Positions 4,940 to 5,623 of a stretch of DNA of 5,623 nucleotides are shown here, one piece after another. The notes beneath the pieces are model-generated. The model worked only from the letters and a program-made list of their open reading frames with translations. It made no database searches and was not told the DNA's origin. Origin of the DNA: Cyanobacteria bacterium UBA7694 (GTDB taxonomy: Bacteria > Cyanobacteriota > Sericytochromatia > UBA7694). The number at the start of each line of letters is the position of its first letter. Positions within the stretch are counted from its first letter, which is position 1. The stretch spans positions 9,307 through 14,929 of the forward strand of contig DLGM01000156.1 of NCBI GenBank assembly GCA_002482705.1. Direction: 5' to 3'. The position numbers and the translations under genes are program-made.

Positions 4940-5623
4940 CCCACTTGCTCCTTGGCCTGATTCCAGAGTTGATCCCAGGTTTGGGCATCGATCGCTTTGA
5001 GGGAGCGCCCGGCGAGGAGGGTTTCCATGGCCTGAAACCGCCGGGTAAAGCGTTGATTGGTCTGGCGCAGGGCATCTTCCGGGTCGAGTTTGTACCAGCG
5101 CGCCAAATTGACGAGCGTGAACAGAGCGTCTCCCAACTCGTGGAAAATGGCTTTGGGTTCATTCTCGGCACAGGCTTCTTTGAGCTCTTGGTATTCTTCA
5201 TCAATTTTGGCCAAGACACCCCTGACTTCGGGCCAATCAAAGCCCACATGGGCCACTTTGCGCGATATTTTTTCAGCCAAGGCTAAACTGGGCATGGCCA
5301 AAGGGAGATCTCCCAACACTGAATGCGAGGCTTCCCCGCCTTTGGCGGCTTTTTCCTGGGCTTTTAATACTTCCCACTGCTCCCGCACGGCTTCCGGGGT
5401 CTCTGCCTCCGCATCTCCAAAAACATGGGGATGGCGGAAAATCAGCTTATCGGCAATTCCGTTGGCGACCTCATCCAGGGTAAAGCTGTCTTCGTCTTCG
5501 GCCACTTGGGCCTGAAGGACGACCTGTAAGAGCAGATCCCCGAGTTCTTCACACAGAGCATCCGGGTCTTCACTTTCAATCGCGCTAATCACTTCATAGG
5601 CTTCTTCGAGCCCATATTTGCGC
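4936..5623 (-). CDS. mazG: Nucleoside triphosphate pyrophosphohydrolase MazG, 5' end outside the window
   Basis: MazG hydrolyses (d)NTPs to the monophosphate and pyrophosphate, which clears non-canonical nucleotides and influences (p)ppGpp-linked stress responses. The frame is open to the window edge; 228 residues are visible (numbered here from the edge), against about 263 for E. coli MazG, so roughly 35 N-terminal residues are missing. Both tandem MazG domains show their Mg-binding motifs. In the first, EEAYE (6-10) is the EExxE and EELGD (25-29) contains the ExxD. In the second, EEYQE (142-146) and HELGD (161-165) play those parts. The KLIFRHPHVFGD block (59-70) between the domains is a family signature. 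A GTG at 5590-5592 could be misread as the start, but the EExxE motif lies upstream of it, so the gene begins outside the window. The gene ends in a four-base overlap with ruvA, implying an operon. Confidence 0.96.
   Translation of the reverse strand, partial: RKYGLEEAYEVISAIESEDPDALCEELGDLLLQVVLQAQVAEDEDSFTLDEVANGIADKLIFRHPHVFGDAEAETPEAVREQWEVLKAQEKAAKGGEASHSVLGDLPLAMPSLALAEKISRKVAHVGFDWPEVRGVLAKIDEEYQELKEACAENEPKAIFHELGDALFTLVNLARWYKLDPEDALRQTNQRFTRRFQAMETLLAGRSLKAIDAQTWDQLWNQAKEQVG
4948..4953 (-). promoter_or_regulatory. Ribosome binding site of ruvA inside mazG
   Basis: AAGGAG on the minus strand, eight bases before the ruvA ATG at 4939 and within the last codons of mazG. It fixes the ruvA start and allows initiation in addition to coupling with mazG termination. 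Confidence 0.8.

Noticed and set aside
4752..5249. A 165-codon minus-strand frame overlapping ruvA and mazG
   Set aside because: It is out of frame with two clearly conserved genes and has a Pro/Arg/Ser-rich translation typical of a shadow.
5590..5592. GTG as the start of mazG
   Set aside because: The frame continues upstream to the window edge and encodes the conserved EExxE motif of the first MazG domain, so this GTG is an internal Val codon.

Overview
This is a bacterial chromosomal window with roughly balanced base composition and close gene packing. Every supportable gene is on the minus strand, so the window reads from right to left. No tRNA, rRNA, CRISPR array, insertion sequence or transposase is visible. 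The taxonomic signal is weak. One copy of the cyanobacterial HIP1 octamer (GCGATCGC) and a ruvA with no adjacent ruvB fit a cyanobacterial or Vampirovibrionia/Melainabacteria-type lineage, but one octamer can be chance, so this is a low-confidence suggestion.

Right part (about 4334-5623) is housekeeping. It holds the 3' portion of mazG (nucleotide pyrophosphohydrolase, 5' end outside the window) and a complete ruvA (Holliday-junction binding). They share a 4-base ATGA overlap, and ruvA has a strong Shine-Dalgarno inside the mazG end. Both act in genome maintenance.

Middle part (2936-4225) is one 429-residue protein of unknown function. It has a Pro/Gln/Tyr-rich head, a conserved-looking segment that resembles the pre-toxin linker of polymorphic toxins, a low-complexity Val/Thr/Pro middle and a Gly-rich tail. 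It has its own strong ribosome binding site and a candidate extended -10 promoter, and it ends at a strong rho-independent terminator (2891-2921), so it is probably monocistronic.

Left part (1-2846) looks like a separate four-gene envelope-related unit: a predicted lipoprotein (possibly DUF6263-like), a cytosolic-looking 324-residue protein with a TTG start and a segment recalling CheX/CheC, then two small exported or membrane proteins. Both small proteins carry the 'S-x-V-P-G-x' hallmark of TM2/DUF5683-type membrane proteins; the second is cut off by the window edge. The last three genes overlap or abut (4-base ATGA overlap, then a 13-base overlap), which implies translational coupling. A hairpin lies just after the lipoprotein gene and may attenuate or stabilise the transcript.

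The least explained elements are the 429-residue protein, the lipoprotein/CheX-like/PGxGQ gene cluster, and a nearly identical TGTTARGATAA motif upstream of the two genes that start apparent transcription units.
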